This document shows positions 43,044 through 51,029 of a stretch of DNA of 64,000 nt, piece after piece. Source of the DNA: Sphingomonadaceae bacterium. Its GTDB lineage: Bacteria > Pseudomonadota > Alphaproteobacteria > Sphingomonadales > Sphingomonadaceae. Under the pieces are notes generated by a model. The model made no database searches. It worked only from the letters and a program-made list of their open reading frames with translations, and had not been told where the DNA came from. Within the stretch, counting starts at the first letter, position 1; the number at the start of each line of letters is the position of its first letter. The stretch spans positions 496,001 to 560,000 of the forward strand of contig JACKKZ010000002.1 in the NCBI GenBank assembly GCA_024236195.1, given 5' to 3'. The position numbers and the translations under genes were made by a program.

Positions 43044-44140
43044 GCGGGAAGCCGAACCTCACCGCCTTTTTCCTCTGCATCGCGGCACTGGCAGGCAATG
43101 CGACGCTGGCAGGGTTTGACATCTTCCTGATCCTCGCGGTACCGGTCGGGCTGGTGATTTTCCTGCGCGATCCGCGGCTGGATTCCGGGGGCGGCGGGTT
43201 TGGCCTGTGGCTGGCGCTTTTGGCGCTCGTCCCGCTGGCCATGCGCGCGCCGGAAATCGGCATCCCCTATTTCGAGCTCTACTGGCTGTGGCCGTGGAAA
43301 GCTGCGTTGCTGGCGATCCTGCTGCTGCGCGAAGGCGAAGCGCGCTGGCCCTTTGCCAACGACCTCCTGCTGGCCGGTTTCACCCTGCTGCTGCTCGCCA
43401 GCGCGCGGATCGAGGAAGGGCGGATGGTCTCCTTGTTCGGGCCGAACATGCTCTATCGCTTCTTCGGCACCGGTTTCATCATCGCGCTCCTCCGGCTGGG
43501 CAGCGTGAGCGGCTGGCAAGCGCGCTTTGCGCTCGGTTTTGCTGGCTTGAGCGCGGCCGCGATGGTGCTCACCGGATCGGTCGGCGCGCTCGGGGTCTTC
43601 GCCGCCGCACTCTATTTCGCGCGGGAAAGCCTGTGGCGGATGCTGCGCTCGGCCGGAGCCATATTGCTCGCGGCTGGCGTGGCGATGTTGGTGCTCAATT
43701 GGCAAGCCGTGGTGGATTCCAACCTCATTTCGCGCGTACTCTACAAAATCGACAATCTTGACCGCGACGACCGGCTGGTGGGGTGGAGCAAGCTGGCAGG
43801 ATCCGATCCCGGCTGGGCGGGGCTGGATTATCGCGATCTCGCCTTCGCATGGACCGCGCGCAGCCCCTATCCGCATAACCTCCCGCTCGAACTGTATGTT
43901 TTCCATGGGCTTTTTGGCCTGTTGCTGGCGGCATTGGTGCTGGCGAGCTTCTGGTTCGCGCGGCGCACCCGCTGGGTGTTCTATTTCCCGCTGCTGGTGA
44001 TCCTGATCGGCTCGCTCTTTTCCGGCGATCTCTCCGACAATTTCGCTGTGCTCGCTTTCCCCGTGGTGATGGCCGCGCAGTATCGCGCCTTGGCGCGGCC
44101 TGCCTTCCCGCACCCTGCCCCAAGGAGCGCCCCGGCATGA
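43040..44140 (+). CDS. Second Wzy/ligase-like membrane protein
   Basis: 366 residues with about ten transmembrane segments. EEGRMVSLFGPNMLYRFFG (about 122-140), DDRLVGWSKLAG and SPYPHNLPLELYVFHGLFGLLL (about 276-297, with the conserved His) resemble O-antigen polymerases and ligases. It is a second candidate for polymer assembly alongside the gene at 36845. One of the two could polymerise and the other ligate. Overlaps the Amj-like gene and the GT2 gene by four bases each. Confidence 0.75.
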   Translation: MSGKPNLTAFFLCIAALAGNATLAGFDIFLILAVPVGLVIFLRDPRLDSGGGGFGLWLALLALVPLAMRAPEIGIPYFELYWLWPWKAALLAILLLREGEARWPFANDLLLAGFTLLLLASARIEEGRMVSLFGPNMLYRFFGTGFIIALLRLGSVSGWQARFALGFAGLSAAAMVLTGSVGALGVFAAALYFARESLWRMLRSAGAILLAAGVAMLVLNWQAVVDSNLISRVLYKIDNLDRDDRLVGWSKLAGSDPGWAGLDYRDLAFAWTARSPYPHNLPLELYVFHGLFGLLLAALVLASFWFARRTRWVFYFPLLVILIGSLFSGDLSDNFAVLAFPVVMAAQYRALARPAFPHPAPRSAPA

Positions 44141-44916
44141 AACCGCTCGTTTCCATCGTCATGCCTGCCCACAACACCGCCACCTATATTGGCGAAGCGA
44201 TTAGCTCGGTCCGGGCGCAGGAGTTCGAGGATTGGGAGCTGGTGGTGGTGGATGATTGCTCGCCAATGCGTGACGATTTGGCGGCCCTCACCGCCGCTGA
44301 GGGCGACCCACGCGTCCATGTCCACCGGCTGGAGGCGAATGGCGGCGTCGCCCGCGCGCGCAATATCGCCATCGACAAGGCGCGCGGTCGCTATATCGCC
44401 TTTCTTGACAGCGATGATCTGTGGTTGCCGCATAAATTGAGCCACCAACTGGCTTTTATGCGGGAAACGGGCGCTGCCTTTTCCTATTCCGCCTATGAAG
44501 AGATTGACGAAGCGGGGGCAATCCTGCGCCGCCTGCCCGTGCCGCGAGAAGCAGGGCGCGCGCTGATCCTGCGCTGCTGCGTGATTGGCTGCCTGACTGC
44601 GATTTACGACACGCAGGCGACCGGCAAGGTCTTCATGCCCGAACTACGCAAACGCCAGGATTGGGCGACCTGGCTCGAATTGATCCGCATTGGCGGCCCG
44701 GCGCTGGGGCTGGACGACGTGCTCGCCCGCTATCGCCTGCGCAGCGGCTCGCTTTCGCGCAACAAGGCGGGTCTCGCGAAATATGCCTGGGCGCTATACC
44801 GCGAACAGCAGGGCCTTTCGGCCCCGCATGCCGCGGCGATGCTGGCTCTCTACGGGCTCAACGGCGTGTTGCGCCGCCATGTGCCCGGTTTTGCCAGAAC
44901 GGTGAAATATATTTGA
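44137..44916 (+). CDS. Glycosyltransferase family 2 protein
   Basis: 259 residues. GT-A fold with VSIVMPAHNTATYIGEAISSV (about 4-24), VVVDDCSPMRDD (the nucleotide-binding Asp pair), GVARARNIAI, and FLDSDDLWLP (about 89-98, the DxD-type metal site). It is a cytoplasmic inverting transferase that adds a sugar to the lipid-linked repeat unit. Last gene of the plus-strand polysaccharide operon. Confidence 0.9.
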   Translation: MKPLVSIVMPAHNTATYIGEAISSVRAQEFEDWELVVVDDCSPMRDDLAALTAAEGDPRVHVHRLEANGGVARARNIAIDKARGRYIAFLDSDDLWLPHKLSHQLAFMRETGAAFSYSAYEEIDEAGAILRRLPVPREAGRALILRCCVIGCLTAIYDTQATGKVFMPELRKRQDWATWLELIRIGGPALGLDDVLARYRLRSGSLSRNKAGLAKYAWALYREQQGLSAPHAAAMLALYGLNGVLRRHVPGFARTVKYI

Positions 44917-44936
44917 TTCGAGCAACCATTTATGTT

Positions 44937-45018
44937 CGTCATTGCGAGCATCGCGAAGCAATCCAGGGCCGCGCGTGCCGCACTGGATTGCGTCGTGGCT
45001 TCGCCTCTCGCAATGACG
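44937..45018. repeat. 82-base intergenic palindromic repeat
   Basis: Outer arms CGTCATTGCGAG (44937-44948) and CTCGCAATGACG (45007-45018), and inner arms GCAATCCAG (44958-44966) and CTGGATTGC (44983-44991), form a cruciform-capable hairpin. This sequence style (CATTGCGAG ... GCAATCCAG) is a dispersed repeat in many alphaproteobacteria. It lies between convergent genes and may act as a transcript end. Confidence 0.75.
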
Positions 45019-45036
45019 AGAGAAGAGGGATTTGGC

Positions 45037-46338
45037 TTAACTTGCCAGCCGCAATCCGGGCTTGTCGGGCACGAGCTGCGCATCAGGCCAGATGCCGCGC
45101 GTGTCATAGACGGCCACGCCGCTGCGTTCCTCAAAGGGGATCACGCGGAAGACGTCGTGATCGACCAGCACGATCAGCACGCCGCATTCTTCGAGCGCGC
45201 TGTCGATGTCGATCAATTCTGCGCCTGAGCCATCGAATTCCTTCGGTAGCTCAGCGGCATAGGGCTCGACGATCTTGATCCGTTCGCCAAATTCCTGTGC
45301 TAGCCGCGAAGCGACAAAGCGCGCGGGGCTCTCGCGGAAATCGTCGATATTGGCTTTGAAGGCGAGGCCAAGGCAGGCGACTTTCGCCTCCGGATTGGCC
45401 TTCACCAGCTCGGTCGCGCGGGCGACGACATGGTGCATCTTGGCATCATTGATGTCACGCGCAGCGCGGATGATCTTGGCCTGTTCCGGCGCACCATGGA
45501 CAATGAACCACGGATCGACCGCGATGCAATGGCCGCCCACACCGGGACCGGGCTGGAGGATATTGACGCGCGGATGGCGATTGGCGAGGCGAATGACCTC
45601 CCACACATCCAGCCCCATCTCGTCCGCGATCATCGACAATTCGTTGGCAAAGGCGATATTCACATCACGGAAGCTGTTTTCGACCAGCTTGCACATTTCC
45701 GCACTGCGGGCGTCAGTCGTCACGCAGGTGCCGCGCACGAAACGCTTGTAGAATGCCAGCGCCTTGCGCGCGCAACGCGGGGTAATGCCGCCGATCGAGC
45801 GGTCATTATTTGTCAGTTCCTCGAGGATCCGGCCGGGCAGCACGCGTTCCGGGCAATAGGCAATCGCCACGTCCGGCGTTTCACTGGTGAGGCCGGGCAG
45901 CTTCAAATCCGGGCGCAGGCCGGCAATATGGTCGCGCACCTTTTCCGTCGTCCCCACTGGCGAAGTGGATTCGAGGATAATCGTGTCGCCCTTCTTCAGG
46001 ACCGCCGCAATTTCGGTAGTCGCCGCCATGACATAGGAGATGTCCGGCGTGTGGTTGCCGTCATGCTCGAACGGGGTCGGCACGGCGATCACGAAAACGT
46101 CCGACGGCGCCAGCTGGGTCGAAGCCTTGAGCAGGCCGCGCTGCACGACACCGCGCACGAGACCATCCAGATCGACTTCCTCAATATGGATTTCGCCGCG
46201 ATTGATCGTCTCGACGACCTTCTCCGACACATCAATGCCGAGCACCGGGCAATTGGCCCGGGCAATCACCGCCGCCGTAGGCAGTCCGATATAGCCAAGA
46301 CCGATAACGCAAACCTGGGGTTTTTCTTCGCCGCGCAT
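45037..46338 (-). CDS. wecC: UDP-N-acetyl-D-mannosamine dehydrogenase
   Basis: 433 residues. NAD-dependent double oxidation of UDP-ManNAc to UDP-ManNAcA. The Rossmann motif VCVIGLGYIGLPTA (about 9-22), ESTSPVGTTE, the middle-domain LVENSFRDVNIAFANEL, and GPGVGGHCIAVDPWFIV (about 268-284, containing the catalytic Cys) match WecC rather than UDP-glucose dehydrogenase. The neighbouring wecB supports this. The start at 46338 gives the normal N-terminus; the reading frame is open far upstream but only across a repeat. Opposite in strand to the main polysaccharide operon. Confidence 0.9.
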   Translation of the reverse strand: MRGEEKPQVCVIGLGYIGLPTAAVIARANCPVLGIDVSEKVVETINRGEIHIEEVDLDGLVRGVVQRGLLKASTQLAPSDVFVIAVPTPFEHDGNHTPDISYVMAATTEIAAVLKKGDTIILESTSPVGTTEKVRDHIAGLRPDLKLPGLTSETPDVAIAYCPERVLPGRILEELTNNDRSIGGITPRCARKALAFYKRFVRGTCVTTDARSAEMCKLVENSFRDVNIAFANELSMIADEMGLDVWEVIRLANRHPRVNILQPGPGVGGHCIAVDPWFIVHGAPEQAKIIRAARDINDAKMHHVVARATELVKANPEAKVACLGLAFKANIDDFRESPARFVASRLAQEFGERIKIVEPYAAELPKEFDGSGAELIDIDSALEECGVLIVLVDHDVFRVIPFEERSGVAVYDTRGIWPDAQLVPDKPGLRLAS

Positions 46339-46456
46339 GGGATTTCCCGTGAAGTGAGTTCTTGAGGAAACCCTTGGCAGCAAGGGGTAAATATTGCGGT
46401 AATGATGCGGCGATTTCCTCGCCGAAGCGGGCCGGACTGCTACAAACTTGGTGCCG

Positions 46457-46676
46457 TTTTGTTTCACGCAGAGACGCGGAGAAGAATGCGGAGACGCAAA
46501 GGAGTTACGCCAGCGGCGAAGCCGCAATCCCATTTCATTGCTCAGCGCTTGCAGCAGGGAATGGCTGCCTGCGGCGCAGGCCCCTCTGCGTCTCCGCGCC
46601 TCTGCGCGAAAAATCCGGCGAAGCCGTAACCTTCTCCGCGGCCATCTTGCCTCTGCGCCCTCTGCGTGAAACAAAA
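46457..46676. repeat. 220-base nested inverted repeat between wecB and wecC
   Basis: The 351-base gap 46339-46689 holds no gene. Its ends are perfect 17-base inverted repeats (TTTTGTTTCACGCAGAG at 46457-46473 and the complement at 46660-46676). Inside is a second pair GCGGAGACGCA (46488-46498) and TGCGTCTCCGC (46587-46597), with several CTCTGCG/CGCAGAG units. It is MITE-like in form, without a transposase. It separates wecB from wecC, so wecC may need its own promoter. Confidence 0.75.
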
Positions 46677-46689
46677 AGCAGCGAAGCCC

Positions 46690-47814
46690 TCAGCCCTTGG
46701 CGAGCAATTCCACGATCCGCTCCACCGAATGCCCATCGCCAAAGGGATTATGCGCACGGGCCATTTCGCCATAGGCCTCTGCATCGTCGAGCAGACGGTT
46801 GCATTCGGTCACGATCCGGTCCGCATCGGTTCCCACCAGCTTCGCCGTGCCCGCTTCCACCCCTTCGGGGCGTTCGGTCGTTTCGCGCATCACCAGCACC
46901 GGCTTGCCCAGCGCAGGTGCCTCTTCTTGCACCCCGCCACTATCGGTCAGCATCAGCGTGCAAATATCGAGCAGCCGCGCAAAATGCGGATAGTCGAGCG
47001 GTTCGATCAGCGCGACATTGTCCAGCCCTTCCAGCGCGCTATTCATCACCTTGCGCACATTGGGATTGAGATGGACAGGGAAGATCATCGCCACATCATC
47101 ACGCGTGGCAATCCGGCGGATGGCATCGGCAATCGCCTCCATCCCGCCACCGAAATTCTCGCGCCTATGGCTGGTAACGCCTATGATGCGCTTGCCGGCA
47201 AAGCGCTCTTCCAATTCCGAAAGACCGCTGGCCAGCGCCGGATTTTCGCGAATTTGCGCTGTGATCCAGTATAAGGCGTCGATCACCGTATTGCCGGTGA
47301 CATGCACCGTTGCCGGATCGACATTTTCGCGCCGCAGCGCCGAGGCCGCCGTTTCGGTCGGCGCGAAATGGAGCGCGGCAAAGCTGCCGACGATCTTGCG
47401 ATTGACCTCTTCCGGCCAGGGATGATGGATATTCCCGCTGCGCAAGCCGGCCTCGACATGGGCCACGGGGATCTGGCGGTAATAGGCCGCCAGCGCGCCG
47501 GACATGGCAGTAGCGGTATCGCCCTGCACGATCACGATGTCGGGCTTTTCCTCGTCGAGCACCGTGCCGATACCAGTGAGCAAATTGGCCGTCAGCAAAT
47601 CGAGCGTCTGGTTGGGCTGCATCAGGTCGAGGTCATGATGCGGGGTAATCCCGGCAATCTCCAGCACCTGGTCGAGCATCCCGCGATGCTGGCCGGATAC
47701 GCAGACGCGCGAGACAAAGCGCGGGTCAGCGTCGAGCGCATGGACCAGCGGGAAAAGCTTGATTGCTTCCGGACGTGTGCCGAAAACGGTAAGGATCTTG
47801 CGGGGTTCGGTCAT
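46690..47814 (-). CDS. wecB: UDP-N-acetylglucosamine 2-epimerase (non-hydrolysing)
   Basis: 374 residues. Converts UDP-GlcNAc to UDP-ManNAc, the substrate of WecC. GTRPEAIKLFPLVHAL (about 11-26), SGQHRGMLDQVL, VQGDTATAMSGALAAYY, HVEAGLRSGNIHHPWPEEVNRK, TSHRRENFGGGM, and DSGGVQEEAPALGKPVLVMRETTERPEGVEAGT are all family signatures. It is presumably transcribed with wecC across the inverted repeat. Confidence 0.96.
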   Translation of the reverse strand: MTEPRKILTVFGTRPEAIKLFPLVHALDADPRFVSRVCVSGQHRGMLDQVLEIAGITPHHDLDLMQPNQTLDLLTANLLTGIGTVLDEEKPDIVIVQGDTATAMSGALAAYYRQIPVAHVEAGLRSGNIHHPWPEEVNRKIVGSFAALHFAPTETAASALRRENVDPATVHVTGNTVIDALYWITAQIRENPALASGLSELEERFAGKRIIGVTSHRRENFGGGMEAIADAIRRIATRDDVAMIFPVHLNPNVRKVMNSALEGLDNVALIEPLDYPHFARLLDICTLMLTDSGGVQEEAPALGKPVLVMRETTERPEGVEAGTAKLVGTDADRIVTECNRLLDDAEAYGEMARAHNPFGDGHSVERIVELLAKG

Positions 47815-47848
47815 GCCAAGCCCCTTAGCGCAATTTGGTTAACGCGGC

Positions 47849-48436
47849 CTATTCACCGTCGGGTTCGGAAGGCGGCGTGATCAAATCGGTCGGCGGAGCG
47901 CCATCTTCCTCGCCCGGCAGTGGTGCATTCCGCTCCGCTTCGAGGCGCGCTTCATACTGCTTCTCGATCTGCTCGACACGCTGCTGTTCCGCGGCTGCCT
48001 CGGCATCAATGGTCGAGAGGCGCTCCTGCCGCTCGGCGTCGATCAACTGGCTGAAGCGAATGCCGGGCGATTCCTTCTTCTCGCCATAGGCCGCATCGAC
48101 CAGCGCCTGAGTGCAGCCGGTAAAACCGCCCGCCCCTGTGGGGGAGCAGGACAGCGCGCCAAACTTGCCCACCGTTTCATAGCTGTCGACCCGGCGCGAC
48201 CAGGCGACATTGTCCGGATCATCGCTCTGGCGGAGCGTGTCCGGAATGCGGAAGCGCTCGCTCTCTGCCTTGCGCGCGCAGACATTGATCACGTCATCGG
48301 TGGAGGCAGGGCATTCATCCTCGCCATAGATAATGACCATATTGACCTTGTCCCCCGGCTGGTCCTGCGCCTGTGCGGGCATGGCAAGCACGGCACCACT
48401 CGCGAGCAGCGTAGCGGAAAGCAGGGTCTTCAACAT
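47849..48436 (-). CDS. Hypothetical periplasmic protein
   Basis: 195 residues. Signal peptide with cleavage after QAQ or AQA (about 1-23). The mature part has four cysteines (DECPAS, NVCARK, LSCSPTG, GCTQAL), enough for two disulfides. A helical, Glu/Arg-rich coiled-coil-like segment follows (about 130-170, DAEAAAEQQRVEQIEKQYEARLEAERN), then a Pro/Glu-rich tail. No family recognised. It lies 34 bases downstream of the wecB start on the same strand, so it could be the first gene of a unit with wecB. Confidence 0.7.
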   Translation of the reverse strand: MLKTLLSATLLASGAVLAMPAQAQDQPGDKVNMVIIYGEDECPASTDDVINVCARKAESERFRIPDTLRQSDDPDNVAWSRRVDSYETVGKFGALSCSPTGAGGFTGCTQALVDAAYGEKKESPGIRFSQLIDAERQERLSTIDAEAAAEQQRVEQIEKQYEARLEAERNAPLPGEEDGAPPTDLITPPSEPDGE

Positions 48437-48554
48437 CGGGGCATCCTTTGCTCAATTTGCGCTGCATGATTAGCACGGCCAGCGCTGAACTCCATATGAA
48501 GCATAACCGGATCCGGCGCATTGCGCCCGGTCAAAAGCAACGCCAGACGGCTTC

Positions 48555-49076
48555 TCAGATCCGTTCTGCCAGTTTGATCGCTGCGCGGCAGCCCAGCCGG
48601 ATCACGCCGGACAGCAGCGGATAGGCAGGCGCACGCTCCGCCCCGGCAGCCAGCGCCGCATCGCGATGTTCGCGCTCGTCGGCGCGGAATTCCTCGATCA
48701 TCCCAGCCAGTTCCGGGTCATCACCATTCGCTTCCAGCTCGTCCAACTGGGCGGAATAGTGGCGGTCAATCTCTTCCTCTACTGCAGCGGTGCAGGCCAT
48801 CGCCGCTTCCGGCCCGATCAGCGCCGTGCCCGCGCCCAGCGCAAAGCCAGCGACCGACCAGAACGGCTGCAAGGCAGTGGGGCGCACTCCGCGCCGGGCC
48901 ATCAGCGCATCGAATTTCTCCCGATGCTCCCGCTCCTGCTCGGCCATATGGCGGATTTCCGCCGCATGCGGGCCGCGATCACCCAGCACGGCCAATTGCC
49001 CGGCATAAATGCGCGTAGCGCCGAATTCACCCGCCTGGTCAACGCGGATCATGGTCTTGCTGTCGGTCTTGCTCAT
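48555..49076 (-). CDS. coq7: Demethoxyubiquinone hydroxylase (Coq7)
   Basis: 173 residues. Di-iron monooxygenase for the last hydroxylation in ubiquinone synthesis. Iron ligands are suggested by VDQAGEFGATRIY (Glu), EQEREHREKF (ExxH), EEEIDRHY and DEREHRD (ExxH), arranged as two four-helix-bundle repeats. The ATG at 49076 overlaps the dsbB stop by four bases and gives the normal N-terminus. The dsbB-coq7 pair joins two quinone-linked activities. Confidence 0.9.
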   Translation of the reverse strand: MSKTDSKTMIRVDQAGEFGATRIYAGQLAVLGDRGPHAAEIRHMAEQEREHREKFDALMARRGVRPTALQPFWSVAGFALGAGTALIGPEAAMACTAAVEEEIDRHYSAQLDELEANGDDPELAGMIEEFRADEREHRDAALAAGAERAPAYPLLSGVIRLGCRAAIKLAERI

Positions 49077-49549
49077 GCGACCTTCTTTCGCGCAAGCAGG
49101 GCCAGAATGGCAAGCCCGCCGCCTGTCGAAATGAGGAAATTGTAGCCTGCCAGAGAAATGCCCAGCAAGGTCCACGGTGCTACATCACAGCGAATGATGG
49201 GCGCGTTCATGATGGCATCCATCGCATTGCCGCCCCCTTCGCCAATCGGGGTGGTGCAGGCTGTGATCCCTTCCCACCAGCCATATTCGATACCCGCATG
49301 GAACGCGCCGATCAGCCCGGATATGATGATCGCCAGGCCCGCCAGCGCCACCCACAGGCGGCGCGGCGGCACAACCAGACTCGCCAGCCCAAGGGCCAGC
49401 GCGGCAAAATGCGGGTAACGCTGCCACCAGCACATCTCGCAAGGGAACAGGCCGAAGCCATATTGCGAAATATAGGCCCCGCCCAACAGCGCGGCGGGAA
49501 GCAGGATCGCCAGCATTTGCGCATGGCGTTCATTCAGGCTGGAAAACAT
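49073..49549 (-). CDS. dsbB: Disulfide bond formation protein B family
   Basis: 158 residues, four transmembrane helices. Inner-membrane quinone reductase that reoxidises DsbA. The first redox pair is CEMC (Cys37 and Cys40) and the second is Cys98 and Cys121 in the second periplasmic loop. MCWWQRYPHFAAL matches the alphaproteobacterial DsbB type. No dsbA gene is in the window. Lies 16 bases from the ctpA stop, in a run of minus-strand genes. Confidence 0.9.
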   Translation of the reverse strand: MFSSLNERHAQMLAILLPAALLGGAYISQYGFGLFPCEMCWWQRYPHFAALALGLASLVVPPRRLWVALAGLAIIISGLIGAFHAGIEYGWWEGITACTTPIGEGGGNAMDAIMNAPIIRCDVAPWTLLGISLAGYNFLISTGGGLAILALLARKKVA

Positions 49550-49564
49550 GAAAACCCGGATTCC

Positions 49565-50905
49565 CTAATTGCGCGAAGCGACCCTGCCCGGCGCCGTGCG
49601 GCGCAGTGTTTCCAGCGCATAATTGAGCTGGAAATCCTTGATTCCCTTGGCTTCCAGCTCTGCCGCTGTCACCTGGAAACGCGGATCATCGAGCTTGTCT
49701 TTCTCCAGCTCTTCATCCTTCAACGCCGCTTCGTTAATGAGGTGGGAGCGCAAATCGCTCTCGCGCAGCTGGAACTTGGCGCGCTTGGCGAGGTCCGGGT
49801 CGGACATTTGCGGGACGCGGATATCCGGCGAAATCCCGCCTTCCTGCACCGACCGGCCGGACGGCGTGTAATAGCGTGCCGTGGTCAGCTTGAGCGCGGC
49901 ATCGCGGCCCAGCGGCAACAGCGTCTGCACACTGCCCTTGCCAAAGCTGCGCTCACCCATGATCACTGCGCGGCGATGATCCTGCAATGCGCCAGCGACG
50001 ATTTCCGATGCTGAAGCCGAACCGGCATCAATCAGCACCACCATCGGCACACCCCGCGCAATCGCGCCGCGATAGACAGTTTCGGCATCATAAAGCAGCG
50101 TTTCGCCGCGGGCACGGCCGCGCTGCGAAACGATCCGGCCCTTGTCAAGGAACAGGTCGGACAGGGCGACCGCTTCATCCAGCGAGCCGCCGGGGTTGGA
50201 ACGCAGATCGAGCACCAGCCCGTCAATCCGGCCCGGCGCTTTCTCGCGCATGGCATTCCACGCGTCAAACACATCGGAACCGACATCGCGGGAGAATTCA
50301 TTGACGGTAATCACGCCAATATTGCCCGGCTGCAATTCCCAAGTCACCGGCTCCAGCTCGATCACGCCGCGCGTCACAGTCAGATCGAATGGCTCGTCCC
50401 GGCCGGGGCGGAATACTGTCAGGCGAATGGATGTGCCTGCCGGCCCGCGCATCTGGCTGACCGCTTCATCCAGATCGCTGCCATAGATCAGCTTGCCATC
50501 AAGATGGGTGATATAGTCGCCTGCCTTCATCCCCGCCTGTTCTGCCGGGCTGCCACGGAAAGGGCTGATGACCTTGACCGCGCCATCTTCCATGCCGACC
50601 GACAGGCCAAGGCCGGAATAATTGCCATCAATCATGGTTTCGAGGCGCTGCAAATCCGACCCGTCGAGATAGGCACTGTGCGGATCAAGCGAGGACAACA
50701 TGCCGTTGATCGCACCCTTGATCAGCTTGTCGTCATCCACTTCCTCGACATAATTCGCTTTCACCCGCTGGTAGACAGCGAACAGCTTGGAAAATTCCGG
50801 TCCTGCGCGGCCATCCACCTGCGCGAAGGTGGCGCTGGTGGCGGGGATCAGCGCGACGGCTGTCACCAGGGCAGCGGAACGGGCAAGTGCAGCGAATTTG
50901 GGCAT
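49565..50905 (-). CDS. ctpA: Carboxy-terminal processing protease, S41 family
   Basis: 446 residues. Periplasmic Ser/Lys protease. Signal peptide 1-28 (ending SATFA), helical start with YVEEVDDDKLIKGAINGMLSSLDPHSAYLD, a PDZ domain (about 90-170, GLGLSVGMEDGAVKVISPFRGSPAEQAGMKAGD), and a catalytic domain with IDAGSASASEIVAGALQDH (catalytic Ser) and GERSFGKGSVQ (catalytic Lys). The C-terminal 60 residues are extra and charged. The family often trims wall hydrolases or penicillin-binding proteins; nearby envC fits a wall-remodelling role. Confidence 0.94.
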   Translation of the reverse strand: MPKFAALARSAALVTAVALIPATSATFAQVDGRAGPEFSKLFAVYQRVKANYVEEVDDDKLIKGAINGMLSSLDPHSAYLDGSDLQRLETMIDGNYSGLGLSVGMEDGAVKVISPFRGSPAEQAGMKAGDYITHLDGKLIYGSDLDEAVSQMRGPAGTSIRLTVFRPGRDEPFDLTVTRGVIELEPVTWELQPGNIGVITVNEFSRDVGSDVFDAWNAMREKAPGRIDGLVLDLRSNPGGSLDEAVALSDLFLDKGRIVSQRGRARGETLLYDAETVYRGAIARGVPMVVLIDAGSASASEIVAGALQDHRRAVIMGERSFGKGSVQTLLPLGRDAALKLTTARYYTPSGRSVQEGGISPDIRVPQMSDPDLAKRAKFQLRESDLRSHLINEAALKDEELEKDKLDDPRFQVTAAELEAKGIKDFQLNYALETLRRTAPGRVASRN

Positions 50906-51029
50906 GGGTCACCTATCCTTTGACGCGCAGTGTATCGCTGACCTCGCCTGAATGCCAGATGAGGATTTGGGGGCGTTCGCGATGTGCCATTGCGGGAAGT
51001 GGGCTGGGCAAAAGCTTAACGGGGCCGGC

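Noticed and set aside
44917..45228. ORFs of 94-98 codons across the intergenic repeat
   Set aside because: They are generated by the palindromic repeat and the 3' end of wecC in antisense.
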